Assembly: GCF_014256275.1 (NCBI RefSeq)
Contig: NZ_JACCFE010000002.1
Location: 2,852,001-2,916,000 of the forward strand
Direction of reading: 5' to 3'
Source: Rhodococcus sp. 4CII
Lineage (GTDB): Bacteria; Actinomycetota; Actinomycetes; Mycobacteriales; Mycobacteriaceae
Length of the DNA stretch: 64,000 nt
In this document: piece after piece, positions 63,176-64,000 of the stretch
Numbering within the stretch: position 1 is the first letter of the stretch
Layout: each line of letters begins with the position of its first letter
Notes under the pieces: model-generated
What the model was told of the DNA's origin: nothing
Database searches by the model: none
Seen by the model: the letters and a program-made list of their open reading frames with translations, nothing else
Position numbers and translations under genes: made by a program

Positions 63176-63658
63176 TCACAGCAACTCCAGTCGTCGCAGG
63201 ATCCGGTCGAGCACGTCCCGGCCCGGACCGGGTGCGGTCCGATCGGTGCGCTGTATCCCGTCGGGATCGACCCACTGCCACAGGTCGCCGAAGAACACCT
63301 CGCCCGCCGCCGTGACATCGGCCGGGTCCCGCCCCTGCCGCTGTCCGGTCGACTGCTGGAATTCACGCGCGAGGAGCGGGCGCAGATGGTGGTCCCAGTC
63401 GCCGCGGGTGCCGTCGGCCCAGCTGATCAGCGTCTCGGTTCGCGCCACCCACCGGGCCATCGCCTCGGCCCGCTCCGCCGCCGCGCCCGACGGGAGATCG
63501 CCCGGTTCCTCGGGTGCGAGACGCCGTCGAATCTCGAAGAGCACCAGTGCCGTCACCACACCAGCGACCAGGACGGCCGCGCTGTACCGACCCGCCGCCA
63601 CCAGCGGGACCTCCACGGCCAGCACCGCCCCCACCCCGACTACTGCGACGGCGAACAC
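63176..63658 (-). CDS. Membrane protein of the MoxR operon
   Basis: A 160-residue protein starting at GTG 63658. Two helices (VFAVAVVGVGAVLAVEVPLV and YSAAVLVAGVVTALVLFEI) precede a soluble C-terminal domain (about residues 65-160) with GDWDHHLRPLLAREF and VDRILRRLELL-type segments found in actinobacterial proteins beside MoxR. The function is unknown. It overlaps the upstream DUF4129 gene by 19 bases and ends 2 bp before moxR starts. Confidence 0.78.
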   Translation of the reverse strand: MFAVAVVGVGAVLAVEVPLVAAGRYSAAVLVAGVVTALVLFEIRRRLAPEEPGDLPSGAAAERAEAMARWVARTETLISWADGTRGDWDHHLRPLLAREFQQSTGQRQGRDPADVTAAGEVFFGDLWQWVDPDGIQRTDRTAPGPGRDVLDRILRRLELL

Positions 63659-64000
63659 GTGTCGCTCCCGAGATCGCCCCGCACCCGCCTGAGCAGATCC
63701 GCCGCCTCGTCGCGATGTCGTTCGTCCATGGGATGCAGGCTGAACCTCGCCTCTGAGAACAGCCGCACAAGCGGCGCCGCGGCCTCGAAGCGCAGGACAC
63801 CGAGTTGTACTGCGCGGGCCAGCACTTCGGACGGCGTGTCCGAGTCGCGGGGCTCGGCGCCCGGCGCCCCGCGCAGCGCATCTTCCATCGCGGCGTAGCT
63901 GGCGATGATGGCCTCGCGCGGCGGCAGATTCGGGGCGACGACCACGGCGAGGCCCTCCTCCGCCGCACGGGCCAAGGTCTGCGAGGTGCCCGCGCCGTCG
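63640..64000 (-). CDS. DUF4129-type protein, partial
   Basis: The C-terminal 119 residues of a protein whose start lies beyond the window. DSDTPSEVLARAVQ, then LVRLFSEARFSLHPMDERHRDEAADLLRRVRGDL is the DUF4129 pattern (a Pro-x-E-x-L helix, then ARFS-HP). In actinobacteria DUF4129 membrane proteins join MoxR-DUF58 operons, as here. It is the most upstream gene seen in this operon; the upstream open frame continues to the edge. Confidence 0.82.
   Translation of the reverse strand, partial: DGAGTSQTLARAAEEGLAVVVAPNLPPREAIIASYAAMEDALRGAPGAEPRDSDTPSEVLARAVQLGVLRFEAAAPLVRLFSEARFSLHPMDERHRDEAADLLRRVRGDLGSDTCSPSQ

Overview
The window is high-GC chromosomal DNA that reads as a Rhodococcus of the opacus/jostii type. 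The evidence is a complete steroid-ring degradation cluster (HsaA-G, KshA, KstD) with KstR-type operators, CYP142, an F420-dependent LLM oxidoreductase, Lsr2-type DNA-binding repeats, a MurJ-type pseudokinase module and DUF4193. I saw no rRNA, tRNA or CRISPR array.

Layout. 0-10 kb: an alpha/beta hydrolase and an SCP2-like protein divergent from a LysR regulator; a decayed IS5-like transposase end; an FMN reductase, a TRIC-type channel and an M20 amidohydrolase; then small proteins, ending with an unusual membrane-anchored protein carrying two tandem Lsr2-type domains. 10-15.7 kb: hydrolase, HAD phosphatase, aldo/keto reductase, then CYP142 divergent from an SDR plus an acetoacetate decarboxylase-like gene, with a KstR-type operator between them. 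15.7-23.3 kb is a scar zone: a shattered neutral ceramidase, a LysR tail joined to a beheaded M19 dipeptidase, and wrecked hydroxyquinol dioxygenase and maleylacetate reductase genes, interspersed with intact genes (RidA, MFS, ACT-domain and helicase-associated-domain proteins).

25.8-31.4 kb: a GntR-controlled accessory locus with two maleate-isomerase/Asp-Glu-racemase-like proteins, the regulator, an EctD-type ectoine hydroxylase lacking ectABC, a D-2-hydroxyacid dehydrogenase and an amidase. Its divergent promoter holds the palindrome CAGATTGT-N2-ACAATC. The same palindrome recurs 18 kb away (47.07 kb) between a class III aminotransferase/DUF3830/PhzF set and an aldehyde dehydrogenase. I infer one regulon and one undescribed catabolic route. 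The aldehyde dehydrogenase is broken by a 125-bp insertion flanked by 70-bp direct repeats.

31.5-45 kb: a stand-alone MurJ-type pseudokinase/discoidin protein with DUF202, a HAD phosphatase, an Rrf2 regulator with an SDR, a GH13 enzyme, an IS481 remnant, an LLM oxidoreductase, and a LysR regulator divergent from methylmalonate-semialdehyde dehydrogenase and an Fe-alcohol dehydrogenase.

48.7-60 kb: the steroid cluster. hsaA-D-C-B run leftward from a promoter shared with kshA. hsaE-G-F run leftward from a promoter shared with kstD and a MaoC hydratase. Each promoter carries KstR-type sites. KstD and KshA open ring B, HsaAB hydroxylates ring A, HsaC cleaves it, HsaD hydrolyses the product, and HsaEFG convert the side product to pyruvate and propionyl- or acetyl-CoA. 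60-64 kb: an NlpC/P60 hydrolase facing a MoxR-DUF58-DUF4129 operon that runs off the window end.
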